Shown in pieces: positions 27,719 to 38,540 of a stretch of 64,000 nt of DNA. The notes beneath the pieces are model-generated. The model was given only the letters and a program-made list of their open reading frames with translations, had not been told where the DNA came from and ran no database searches. A program made the position numbers and the translations under genes. The stretch is taken from contig NW_024427648.1 in NCBI RefSeq assembly GCF_017562075.2, positions 45,864 to 109,863 of the forward strand, in the 5' to 3' direction. Each line of letters begins with the position of its first letter. Positions within the stretch are counted from its first letter, which is position 1. Source of the DNA: Anopheles merus. Lineage: Eukaryota > Arthropoda > Insecta > Diptera > Culicidae.

Positions 27719-28110
27719 TCAGGGCAACCCATTTTCAGAGCAACAAAATATGATTCCTTTCTGTTGTTCCATTTTTTTCTTGTCGTTTGACATTACGCCT
27801 AGCGGCGACACAGTTGAAGATAAGATCCAACGAGAAGTAAGCCCCAACGAAACCAAGCGCACGGGGTGGACATTTATGGTTCCCAGTTTTTCTCAGCTGC
27901 TCGGTGGATGAGATGGGATGGGTGTCGTGTAGTGTTTATGATATCCGTTTTTGGTGTGCGCGCACAACTCCTTTTACGGGAACACTCTTTCTAACGAGAA
28001 CCGTATTTGATGACAATGGCGGGAAGCAACGAACAAGGCAACAACAAAAAAAGTCGTGCAATGAAATTTTACGGAAGAACGCTTCGCTTCCAGAGATAAT
28101 TAGGACCTTA

Positions 28111-28136
28111 TTGTTGTTGCTGCTGCTGCTGCTGCT
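28111..28136. repeat. (TTG)/(CTG) trinucleotide repeat
   Basis: Three TTG units pass directly into about five CTG units. It reads as poly-leucine on the plus strand and as serine or glutamine tracts on the minus strand. Confidence 0.85.
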
Positions 28137-28503
28137 CTGTTCCTGTTGTTCCATCCTTTTACTTTCGAAAGCAGTAGACGCTGTTGGAACGTTTGTGAGT
28201 GAAAATAGAAAACCAATTACTGGTGAATTCTTTTAATAAGGGGCTCATGGGCCGTTGTGAGCTGACAGTGTAGCGTAGGTAGTAAATATACAACTGAGGG
28301 CGTTTATGTGTAGTAGCCCGAAGGAGCATTTTTGAGTATCATATTGTATTCTTCAAAAATGATAACATACAAAACATATGGCTATGCATGCTGATTGGAT
28401 TTTATGGAAAATTAGATGAATTGATAATGGATTTTATGGAGGAAATTGATAAAAATGGTTTAGTTAGAAATGATCATTTTTTACTTCAGTTGGCATTAAT
28501 TCA

Positions 28504-28531
28504 AAAGTACTTAATACTTAATAAGTACTTT
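28504..28531. repeat. Perfect 10-bp-stem hairpin
   Basis: AAAGTACTTA at 28504-28513 is the exact reverse complement of TAAGTACTTT at 28522-28531, with an 8-base loop. It may be a chance palindrome in AT-rich DNA. Confidence 0.6.
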
Positions 28532-29075
28532 CTTCATTGATTTTGAATATTGAAAACTTTGACCTTTGACATTTTTCAAAGCCATCGCCACTTTCTTACT
28601 TATTTATGCGAGAAATAACATCACATAACATTGCCCTTAGAGCCTAAAAAGACCATAAGAGGTTTAAAACCTCCTTAAATATAAACAACAACAATGAAAA
28701 GCGCCATCTACAGTAAAATGATATACTAACTAAAACACTACCCAAGTGACATTTGTTCTAAATTTTTAACCATAATCTGCTCGAATGGTTCTCAAAATAC
28801 AAAAAAATGTGGATTTGGGTGTGATAAACTGCGTAGAAAGCGTCGAATTTTCGTGTGTGCGTTTGTATGACCTTCTTCTGTCGAATGATGATAACATTCA
28901 ATTCGTTTTAGATTCATTTGCTTTAATATTTGACGAAAAAAGAAGGCACATTTTGTGCGGCGTTATTTTATGAAAAATTGGTATTTTTTTTGAATAAAAT
29001 GACTACTTTTTGATCGTACAATTAAAACTTGAAAACGTTGTTTCCCAAAGTTTGTTATAGGGCTTGTTCTAAAAG

Positions 29076-29126
29076 TCCCTTAAACTGGTTCAGTTTGACG
29101 AAAATTTTAGGTGCCAGTTTAAGGGA
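29076..29126. repeat. Perfect 13-bp inverted repeat
   Basis: TCCCTTAAACTGG at 29076-29088 is the exact reverse complement of CCAGTTTAAGGGA at 29114-29126, with 25 bases between. A stem of this length with mixed composition is less likely by chance than an AT-only palindrome. No adjoining coding or transposon feature explains it. Confidence 0.75.
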
Positions 29127-29300
29127 AATAGCTCGAAAACCCGATTTTATAACTCGAAAATGTCAATTGGGTACAGTTGAATAACAGGAATAAACTTACA
29201 AGAAATTTGGACGTTGTAAGGAGAGATACAAAAAAATGTAAACGTTTGACGGAATCCCTTTTGCCCCCGTAACATTTGCCCTCTATGAAAGAATCCCCCG

Positions 29301-31380
29301 AAGTGTGTCACAAATCCTCATCTGTCGCAGGAAAAAAGGCACCTCAGCTCCACCTACACACACAGCGAAAACATCAGCTGCCGACTCACCATCGGGCCGC
29401 TGCGAAAAAAAGGGCGACTGATGAATGATGATGTGCCAGGAAGGGCCGGTGCAGTTCTATTGAGCGATCGCGAGCGCACAACAAAACGGTTACATTTTAC
29501 AGCATTTTACTACTACTCACGGTCGTGTCTCGTATGTTTGCTTTTAGTGCGCTGTTAATTTTTAACCTCTACCCACAACCTCCCCCGCCCACCGTAAGGG
29601 TGGTTTGAATAACGACTAGTTAACCCTCATTAGCTTTTGGCCGCACAATAGTGTGGTGGTGGTGGCGGTGTGACGTCGCGTTTGCAGTCGCGGTTGGTAA
29701 AAAGAAAGGGAGTTGCGATAGAAGGCTGCTGACTACTGCACCCACGAGATTTGCCCGTTACGGATGCCCTACGGATCATCTCATCCCACACAGCCGCTTC
29801 AAGGTGCTATATCCACCAGGAAGCTTTCCACCAGCCAGGGAACGGGTGATGACATTAGAACTTCAGGATACAAATCCACACGTTGGTATGACCCATGGTG
29901 TTCGCATCACTTCCTGCTGTGAATGGTGAGGAGGGATGGTAGGGGTTTATTGCAATTAGCAAAAGCCCGTTTACCACAGTTGGAAGTTAGACGGCACAGC
30001 GAGACACAGTGTGAACGTGGTCGACGTGTCGCGAATATGTATCTCCATAAATCTTTCCGAGGGTCTGAGGGTTTGAGCGCAAGGATCCGATTGCATGGCT
30101 TTATGCTCGTCCGGCTTCTGGGAAGTAGAACATGAGGCAAGCGCTTGGAGGAGGAGGTTGTTGCGCAAATGTGTGACCCCGTTGGCTGGCAGCAATAATT
30201 ATGACGGCCCAAGTCGTCGAGGTGTCGTCTCTCGTATGAGACGATGGACATTCGTCAAACTAACGTTTGGGTTCGGTTACTGCGGAGGATGTTAGGGTTA
30301 TTGTTTCTTTTTTGTGTTATTTGTGTGCTTCATGTAGAATGACGAGTAGCCTCGTTTGCTCGTACCATCATCACTGCACCGTGTAGTATGCCTTGCGGGA
30401 ATGACTCCTTTTCGGGCGTTATAGTATTGTTAAGACCCTAGACGCTCATCCAAAAACGGAACGTCTGCCGTTGGCAGTAGAAATCTAAAATAAAAAATAA
30501 AATCTTAGAAAACTTAAAGCCACGGAATGGGCACGATAGGGCAAAAACGCCGAGCACCACGGAAACCCATTAAATGAAGCCATCGTGCCGCGCCGACACG
30601 TCAAGATGCATGAATAAATTCGTTTGTTATGCAACGGTGTGCTTCTTTGCGGGTCGCCGCTCGAAGGTGTCGCGGCAAGCGGCCGGCCTTCCCCTACCGG
30701 TGCAACAAGGGCGCCGCGCCCTGTGCGTGCGTGCGCGTTGTTCGTCCATGGTGAAAAGAAGTCCCGTCTTATTAGCTGATGGATTTTAGAAACTGCGGTG
30801 TGGTGCTCTCACTATCGGGCGCGCGCGCGCGTTCTTATTGTGCGAACAACGAGCACAGCGCGCCCCGCGCGTACGATTGATGATCATTAATTTTATTGAG
30901 CAATGGTGGTGTGCGCATTTACCCGGTTTTTACACGCGCGCGCCTTCACCCCCGTTTGAGCTTGCTGGTCAAACAGGAGATGGCAGTATGTGTGTGTGTG
31001 TGTGTGTATCAAAGACGCTTCGTTACGCCATTTATCATGCTTGTAAGTAGCTAATGGTTTTGCGTTACTCTTGGAAGGTGTTGGAATTGGGCCTGGATTC
31101 GGCCGAAGGCGTGATGGTTGTGGTGTGAAGGTGTAACGATTCCCGTTGCGATCCTGGTTTGCTGTTGAGTGTCATAGTGTGTAGAAAGGGTTTTTTTTTT
31201 GGGTACTGCAACTGTATTGCGTTGTTGATTTCAGTTTCGTTGGGGAGCACGTGTTCAGGGCTGTCCTTTTGTTCAGCTTTCCTTTGCTATGTGTAGCCAC
31301 TGTGGTAGTGTTGCAGTGGGGCAGCCCTTGCAAGGGAAGTAGCAAACAAATGAACTGCATTACGTGAAGAAAGCTTTTTA
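29301..31380. other. Non-coding GC-richer block
   Basis: No gene recognised. It contains a GC alternation at 30819-30831 and a TG run at 30989-31007. Frames of up to 114 codons overlap on opposite strands without any motif. Confidence 0.45.
30989..31007. repeat. (TG)n microsatellite
   Basis: Uninterrupted TG run of about nine units. Confidence 0.9.
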
Positions 31381-32230
31381 AATGGACAAAATCTTTTGGA
31401 TACAGAGTTTATAAGGTCACTTGAACATGAGGGCATCATTAGTTCATGTCCACTTGATGTATTACCTCAAATATTTGTAACTTGTACTGATATCTATCGC
31501 ATTAATGGGTATAAATGGCAATATGTAACAAAATTGGGGCGGTCCCGTGGTACAGTCGTCAACTCTAACGACTCACTAACATGCCCGTCATGGGTTCTAG
31601 CCCAGAGTGGACCGTCCCCCCGTAGCAAGGATTGACTATCCGGCTACGAGGTGATGAATTCAGTCTCAAAAGCCTGTAATAGGCCGGCATGCCCGCATAG
31701 GACGTTTACGCCAAATAGAAGAACATGACTCAACATATATTGGAGCTTTTTATCAACACGATGTAAGTTAATTTTCTGAAACAATAAGTTAGTTCAAAAA
31801 CTGTCAATAAATATTAGGCTGCAAAACTTCAAAGAAGCCTGGTGAGGATATAATTTACATCTAAAGAGTTAATTTAATGCATTGCAAATGTAAGAATAAT
31901 TATGTTCAGTGAAAAAATTAGACATCCATCTGTATTCTATGTGAATTTTTGGATGACTGTCTGAAGTTCCTTAATATTATTTTCCATTTGCTTTAAATGT
32001 GCATTAAAAACTGCAAACTGCTGCGTTTGATTATGACCATATTTTATGAATGATGTAAGCTTTTCATAGGCTTTTCAAATTCTGTAAGTGTGGTTAAAGA
32101 AAAGCAATGTATGTGCTTTTGTAGTGTATGTGTGGTTAAAGAAACCAACAGCAATGCCAAAGCGAAATACGAAGAAATTGATGTGCAACTCTATTTCCTG
32201 TAATCCTGTTCGTCACTTTGTTACATATTA
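31381..32230. other. AT-rich block carrying a SINE
   Basis: Outside the SINE at 31536-31725 this is AT-rich unique sequence. GTGTGGTTAAAGAAA occurs twice, near 32089 and 32130, but no element boundary is evident. Confidence 0.45.
31536..31725 (+). mobile_element. tRNA-derived SINE, GGGGCGGTCC-headed subtype
   Basis: A non-autonomous retrotransposon about 190 bp long, with an RNA polymerase III promoter in its head. The A-box-like stretch is GTGGTACAGTCG (31547-31558) and the B box is GGTTCTAGCCC (31592-31602), one base off the tRNA consensus. The 3' end is CCAAATAGAAGAA, an A- and G-rich tail. The head matches the copies at 37288 and 41097, but the body after about 31625 differs from theirs, so this is a second subfamily. 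I could not find a clear target-site duplication. It resembles the Anopheles SINE200 kind; that name is from memory. Confidence 0.8.
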
Positions 32231-33640
32231 AACCTCTCCTGTAATGGTTCACTGCAGCTGCTTCATTCCCTTCCTCCCAAAACATCGACGAAAGCCCAGA
32301 ACGAAAGGGAAACTCAAATACTTGAGCATCAAACCTAGCGCTACCCAGCTCTTCCCGTTCGACGCTCGTTTGTTCCCCCCATTAGAAGGTTAACCGATGA
32401 CGGGCGTTCCAGTGGGGGTCGTTGCGCTTTGGACCGAGGGGGTCGGTCGTCGTGGTGCTCCCATCGTGATCCGATTACATCATCGAGCCAGCAGCAATCG
32501 GAGGAGATCGGACTCCTCAACAGTATCATCGCGCCCGGCCGTTAGTGATTTTTCCGCCAAGCATTCCTGCCACGCGGTGCGCTCTCGGGTGGTTGTTTGG
32601 CTTGCATCGGCATGCCGGCATGTCTGCCTCCCACTGTCCCTATCTTCTCACCGATCGTACTCGGCTCATGTTCCACCTTGGGCCAAACGGTTCTCCCGAA
32701 GGGTTGTTTTTTTTTTGTTGTTGGTGGTTTGAACTATTCTCCCCGTACAACTCCACGCGTTTCATTCTTTGGCACGACCGCGGATTTGATGACCGCACTC
32801 TGATAGCTGATGCGGCAGCATCGACGGCGGCGGCGGCGGTGCATCGAACGGCTTCATCATCTTACAGCTTCATCTGCTCCGATCGCATTCCAGCTTTCGT
32901 TTCGTTTGTGTTAGAACATCGCGCCGCGGTACATTGACACGCGCGTGCACGGTCCGTTTGGCGAGCGATTACCACTCGGTGCATGGCGTTTGATATTCGG
33001 TGTCCTATTGAAGCAGCCCTTCCCCATCCAATCGGATATAGAACGTTTATTGTTCTCATCATTTCCTCGTGGCCATGGTTTGGGGAAGTGTCGTAGATGT
33101 GCGTGCTAGCATGGCTGCGTTTAACATCAGAGTAGGGTGCTCAGTGTGCGCTTTCAGTGTGCTTTATTCACCAGTTTCCAACAAAACCCTCTCTAAACCA
33201 ATAGGGGAGCGTACGCTGGTGTTCTAGCTGTGGAGTGCAATCGACACAATGGGGTGCAAGAATATCCCTTCCAGCGAGTGAATGAATGGTGGAGCGTTAT
33301 CTTGATAAGCCGCCAACAATAGTTGCTGACCAACACAACAACGACAACCAGTCAGTGGGATGATGGTTGTGAACTATCATCCGGCACTAATCGATAACGA
33401 ACCCTGCTAATCCTTGCCACATCTCTCTGTACATCCTATTGGCAGCATCGTTGCGATGCTCGCACAGCAGAGCTGTGAGGTCATAGACAATCGAATCTGT
33501 CAGGTTTGAAAAGGCCGGAAATGTTATCAAAAACTCATCAGAATCTTGGTATCGTATCCGATTTGTGAAGGATAGTTGATAGTGTACATTTGACAGCTCA
33601 GAACATGAAATATTGATGTCAGTAGGCATATGAGCAAGGA
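32231..33640. other. Non-coding GC-richer block
   Basis: Overlapping frames of 60-130 codons on both strands, none recognisable. The GGC repeat at about 32826-32839 reads as an alanine string in one frame. No transposon was seen. Confidence 0.45.
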
Positions 33641-34073
33641 TCATCTTACTGATAGGTTATTTTGTTTGGCTGGCTGAACATTCAGTGGGCATAATTTGGA
33701 TGCACGTTTTTTAATCAATGGGACAGATAGCTGAATGAAACTTTAGTTGTGATCCAGACATTTTCGTCATAATGCATCTTCAAAATCAGAGATGTTATGG
33801 TAGATTTTAATTGATTAAATGAAAATAGAGTTAAATCTTTCAGTTGGATCGTAACTTTCCGCATCTAATGATGCTCAAATAATTAGAAACGTAAAATTTT
33901 TCGAATTCTGTTCAATTTCAAGAGATAGAAAGAAATTCTGTTTCTTATGGATGACAGGGTACTCTGTGTTGGAGGACGCGTCCGTTCCTTTAAATGACGG
34001 AAATAGTGTTCTATTCTATTAGTTTTTCACTAACCTGTAGCAAGTAACTAATGTTCTGCAAGTTCTGAATCAT

Positions 34074-34140
34074 GCCGACCGGACCCGTTGTAGAGTCGTA
34101 AACTTGCGCGACCTATATTCCTGTTCCTGTTCCAAAGAAG
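34074..34140 (+). mobile_element. Internally deleted SINE with target-site duplication
   Basis: The head (about 34075-34115) matches the tRNA-like head of the other SINEs here, through CCGTTGTAGAGTCGTAAACT and a GCGCGACC block. It then jumps to a tail-like TGTTCCAAAGAAG ending at 34140, so the B box and body are missing. Flanks are AGTTCTGAATCAT (34061-34073) and AGTTTTGAATCAT (34139-34151), a 13-bp direct repeat with one mismatch that overlaps the tail by two bases. The intact duplication implies either insertion of an already shortened copy or a later internal deletion. Confidence 0.72.
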
Positions 34141-34472
34141 TTTTGAATCATTTTATAAGGATCTATTGAGTTCATATACTGGCAATGTTAATAATGAACA
34201 TAAACTTAATTTTACTATAGTACGCATTGGAAGTTATGTTTTGACTCACAAACCAAACAAAGGCAATCGCCTTGTTATTGGCATTGATTGATTGGCAATT
34301 GGATATTTATGTTTGTTTTGGATTTCATATGATATTCGCATGATATTCAGTATGTATATTCAATTTACATTACCTTTCTTTCGAGCAAAACCGAACAACA
34401 TCCTATGAGAAAAAAAGTTCCGAGTTACTACACTTTTTTTTTGTAATACTTTTGACACACGTTGCACGTTAC

Positions 34473-34714
34473 AGGGTTTTCCAGGAGTTCTTATAGCTGT
34501 GGGACACTTTGTTGCCTCCTTCTTTCTTGAAATGAATTGAATTTAATGGGAATTGGACGCTATAGCACCCTTGTTGGACAAATCCAACAGGAATTTTCAA
34601 GGATCCTGTTCAAAAAGGGTGCGATGTAGTCCAATTTCCATCATATCAAGTTCATTTCCCGTAAGAAAGAGTCCAGTAAGTGTACCACAACTATGAGAAC
34701 TCATGGAAAACCCT
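34473..34714. mobile_element. Fold-back MITE (242 bp, arms near 100 bp)
   Basis: The left arm (about 34473-34572) begins AGGGTTTTCCAGGAGTTCTT. It aligns over its whole length with the reverse complement of the right arm (about 34615-34714), which begins AGGGTTTTCCATGAGTTCTC. The match continues through ATAGCTGTGGGACACT, TTTCTT, AAATGAA and AATTGGAC to GCACCCTT, with scattered substitutions. Only about 42 bp lies between the arms, so a transcript would form a long hairpin. TTA occurs at both edges but not in exact register, so the target duplication is uncertain. No open frame suggests transposase. Confidence 0.82.
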
Positions 34715-35628
34715 TTATAAAAAATAATAAAAAATCCAATGTTTATAATGAAAAAAAAAATCCTTGCTGGGTAATATCTCAAATCTGAGCTATTCCATAC
34801 AGGCAAGTGATGGAACTCATCGCAATTGTACTGTATTCAAATTTGACAGTTTAACTCATGAGTTGACGTCTTGTTTGCTACTAAAGTTCAAACAGTGTTG
34901 GCAGACGATAAGAAACTCTAGTAACTAATTACCGATAGTTTTATAAAATCGAATGTTTGAATAATTTAATCATATATTTCTACAGATTGAATACCATGGG
35001 TCACCTGGGAAGAGAATAAAAATGTCGATGTGGATCAAAGAAATCTCCAACGGGTGTAGTCGTCCCACTAAATTCCTCAGCAACACGACACGAAGCTCGC
35101 GCTCCTCATGTGCGAGCCTTTAAGCCCTCAGGACACACCGGCGTACATTCCACATCGCACGTATAACGGTCAAGATCGCAGCGCATTGCTGAACTTATCG
35201 AAGGCAACTGCAAACCCCGCGGTCCGGCACAATCAGCCGACCCTATTGTACCTGACAGATGTGTATACCTGCCGTATCCTATACACACAGGTGGGGTGTG
35301 GTATTGCCAAGGCAAAAAGATGTCTCGCGTGGTGATTCTAGATCTAGCGATTACACCGCAATCTTTCTCCTGTTCTCCTCTGCGTGTGTGTGTGTTGATC
35401 GCGATGACTATGGTAATGCAACAAACAACTTCATTTAAGGCGTCTTCATTCCTCGCGCACATTGCGCCCAATATGACCAAGGCAGAGCACCCCGGAGCAC
35501 GGCTCTACCATGGCTCAATAAAATCGAAGGAGAAAGAAAAAGTGTACCTCCACAACACCATCACCCCCATTTGCATGATGGGGGTGCATAAAAATCAAAT
35601 CAATGCTTTTCAATAGAACTAAGACGCA

Positions 35629-35648
35629 TTGGTTGGTTGGTTGGTTGG
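35629..35648. repeat. (TTGG)n tetranucleotide repeat
   Basis: Five consecutive TTGG units. Confidence 0.85.
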
Positions 35649-36583
35649 ATGGGAAGCGATGGCTCTCTCGCGCGCCTTGGAAGGGCATTTTATTTTTAGA
35701 TCTTCTCGCAGGGTTTGGTTCACTTTGCCCTTTTTTTGTTGCTGCTGTTGCTCCCCGCGCTCCAACGATGCTGTGTGTGCGCATGGGAAGATTTTACTTT
35801 TTGATTTATTGCCATAAATTTTCATTGGAAGAATTACTGCGCACCGGGAGTAGACATGACGGGCGGACGACGGTGACGACGACAAACCATACGACGAAGA
35901 TGATGACGTTGTTGGTGGTGTGCGGGTACAATAAATTATTGAAATGCGCAACTGCGCACGGAAATGAGCACGCTAACGCTGCTGGTGTGGTGATGGTGCT
36001 GCAAGAACTTTAGAAGTGACGGGATAACGGAGTTTTCGGCGAAGGAAGAGTAGCAGTACGCACAGACACACACACACACAAACACAGGTGGGCAATGTGT
36101 TTTCATAAAAGGGCGAGCATCAGAGCGAGCTTCAGCACCCAGCAGCATCTCACATCGCGGGAAGGATTAACCGCAATCTTCATTGTTGCGGACGTGGATT
36201 ATTGGCGGAGCTGGAAAGGCAACAGGCGTACAAGAAAGAGATTGACTTGCAACGGCTGCTTGGGCGTGCTTTAAACTGTACTACACCGCGCTCTGGTGTA
36301 AACGGTCCAATCGGGTGGAGGGGACAGGATGATTATGGGGAGACCGCGATCTTCGGCAAGAAGCATTTCACACACAAACGCAGCGCGCAGTGCACAATAC
36401 TTACCGACGGTGTTGTTGGGGGCAAGAAACTACCCTTCCTTCCTGTCTGCAGAAGCAATTGTGGTGAGAACAAGCAATTTACACTCGCACAGCCCTTCTT
36501 CATCCAGTGACGGAGCGGGGTTCTTAAGAAAGGTGTCCGTACCAGAGCACAACCACATTGTTGCAAGTACAGAGACTGCCAAA

Positions 36584-36607
36584 GTGTGTGTGTGTGTGTG
36601 TGTGTGG
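36584..36607. repeat. (GT)n microsatellite
   Basis: About 11-12 uninterrupted GT units, one of the longest dinucleotide runs in the window. Confidence 0.9.
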
Positions 36608-36824
36608 AGTGCAGCAGCACCGGTGTGACACCCACCCCCGGGGGGATGTTGCAAATCGAACGGCCGGGGTGGCAACTAACCGACGCGCCGAGGGTAATAA
36701 ATTTTGAATTCTACTTTAATGAGTTCCTTGACTTACGCTCTCGCAACGGGCTGAGACGGTTTGTGCATCGACCTTTCTGCTTCCAAAGCCCCTTTTCGGG
36801 CGCTTCCCAAGCAAGCAGATGAGA

Positions 36825-36839
36825 ATGATGATGATGATG
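36825..36839. repeat. (ATG)n trinucleotide repeat
   Basis: Five consecutive ATG units beginning at the end of a GC-richer block. Confidence 0.8.
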
Positions 36840-37030
36840 GTGCTGGTTGAAGTTTGGGTGTATAGCGTACGGTCAAAAGTCGATTGAAATCCTATTCTCG
36901 GTGCTCGTAATTAATTACGTTGGCTTTCGCACTTTTGCACCACGGTGGAATGTGTACCATCGACATCTCAGGCACATTAAACGCTGTTTGCAAAGGTGTA
37001 GAACCTGGAATTGGTGTACCAAAGAGTGGC

Positions 37031-38540
37031 TGTGGTTTGAAAATTTGTAAAATAAGCGTATAAAAAGCAAAATGAAATGAGCATGAAATTGGACCCAGAA
37101 AATTATTATATCAATACAAACAGTGCGATTTTTGTAGACAAGTCAAGTTAACTTAATAGACTGCCAAAATTTCTCAAAAGATGATCAGAGTAAATCTGGA
37201 ATTGTTGAATTTTCTGAATGGCAAAATTTATATGGTATTAGTTTCAATTGTTTGATTTATTCATGTATTTATTACTTTGTTTATTTTCTCTTCTCTTCTC
37301 TTCTTTGGCACAACAACCGCTGTCGGTCGAGGCCTGCCTGTACCCACTAGTGAAGTGAGCTTGACTTTCAGTGACTTATTGTTACCATAGCAGAATAGTC
37401 AGTCCTACGTATGGGGCTCGGTCTATTCGGGACTTTAACCCATGACGGGCATGTTGTTACGTCGTACGAGTTGACGACTGTACCACCAGACCGGCCCAGA
37501 CTTTGTTTATTTTATTTGTTTATATCTGTTACTCCTTAAAAATGCTCAAAAACAGTTTCTAACGTATAAATGACGCCTAAACTGTTGGTATCACACTTTC
37601 GACCTAACGATCGCTAGCGTCACGTTTAAAACAACAACAGACATCTATTGTTTTATCATAAAAAGAGGAAATGGTGTTAGTTTAAAAAAAAGATCAATAA
37701 AAAAAATATGTCGAAGTGGTGTAAAATATAACGTTTGCATTAAAAATTGGACTAAATTGGTCGACTCTTCATGGATTTATTTTCACCCTAACTAACGAAG
37801 CGTAAATTGCATTTTTAATAATAATAATCCATGAGTGAAAAATCAAAATTTAAAACCTCTATCATCTGAACTCTAAACGTGATGGCCAAAACAGTGAACC
37901 AACTTTATTTAGAAGAGATCGCGTTTGCCGTGCGGCAGTTTGTGGTCGTCGTTTAAGCCTGTTCCGGCATCTCCAACATCTTGATACTGTAAGACAACAA
38001 TCAGAGCATCGGTAGAAAATCCAGTTCCTGAGGGACAAGAAGCTCCAACTGATGCTGAAAATGAAAACCAAGGGAAAAGTCGCTACATCTTTGCATTCGC
38101 AAATCGCGTCCACTGACTTCGCATCTCGCTCAAACTCAATCTAATCATTTTAGGAGAATTTCGAGGGAATTTCGGTATAACACCCAACCGGTCCAACATA
38201 TCCCAGCTGCATCCCATCGAATTGTTCTGAACAAACATGATGCAAAAGCGCTACTCCATTAATTTTGTGGCGAAAACTGAAGAGGAACTGATAAAAATCG
38301 AAGGTAGATCTTCAAACATGTCTGCACGCAAGTCTGTTTATACTTTTTCACTGAAACTGTTTATCATTATTCACTGATAAGCAGTCCAGAATCGCAGTGC
38401 AGATTTGTCGATTAAAATGTATTGCTTCTTATGTTGAATGCGTTTAAGTCAGCAATAAGAAAGAAGTAGATACCAAATTACTTACTTATTAATTTATTTC
38501 AAAGTTGAAAAACACACAATCTGGCTGTAACATTCTCATT
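37031..38540. other. AT-rich block carrying a minus-strand SINE
   Basis: Apart from the SINE at 37288-37499, the sequence is AT-rich and unique. A plus-strand reading at about 37923-37995 loosely resembles a damaged C2H2 zinc finger but lacks correct spacing and flanking exon signals. Confidence 0.4.
37288..37499 (-). mobile_element. tRNA-derived SINE with 14-bp target-site duplication
   Basis: A complete-looking SINE of 212 bp on the minus strand. Read in its own direction it begins TGGGCCGGTCTGGTGGTACA (A-box region). The B-box-like word GGTTAAAGTCC (complement of about 37430-37440) has one substitution. It ends in a GAAGAGAAGAGAAGAG tail. It is flanked by ACTTTGTTTATTTT at 37274-37287 and again at 37500-37513, a perfect 14-bp duplication characteristic of LINE-assisted insertion. 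The body matches the copy at 41097 closely, so both belong to one subfamily. The intact duplication suggests a fairly recent insertion. Confidence 0.9.

Larger units (their letters stand above)
26391..28290. other. Non-coding block with microsatellites
   Basis: Mixed-composition DNA with a TG run (27702-27718) and a TTG/CTG run (28111-28136). The 110-codon plus frame at 27904-28236 runs through the CTG tract as a leucine string and is not accepted as a gene. Confidence 0.4.
28291..29300. other. AT-rich block with two perfect hairpins
   Basis: AT-rich DNA carrying the short hairpin at 28504-28531 and the longer one at 29076-29126. A 62-codon plus frame at 28785-28973 is unrecognised. No transposon termini were identified around the hairpins. 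Confidence 0.4.
33641..35030. other. AT-rich block carrying a deleted SINE and a fold-back MITE
   Basis: AT-rich DNA that hosts the elements at 34074-34140 and 34473-34714. The sequence between them is unique, with no coding signal. Confidence 0.5.
35031..37030. other. Non-coding GC-richer block
   Basis: Overlapping frames of 60-136 codons without known domains. It holds a TTGG repeat (35629-35648), a CA run (36066-36080), a GT run (36584-36607) and an ATG run (36825-36839). The frame at 36202-36510 starts like a charged helix, with a stretch reading AELERQQAYKKEIDLQ, but has no splice-site or homology support and opens on TTG. Confidence 0.4.
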
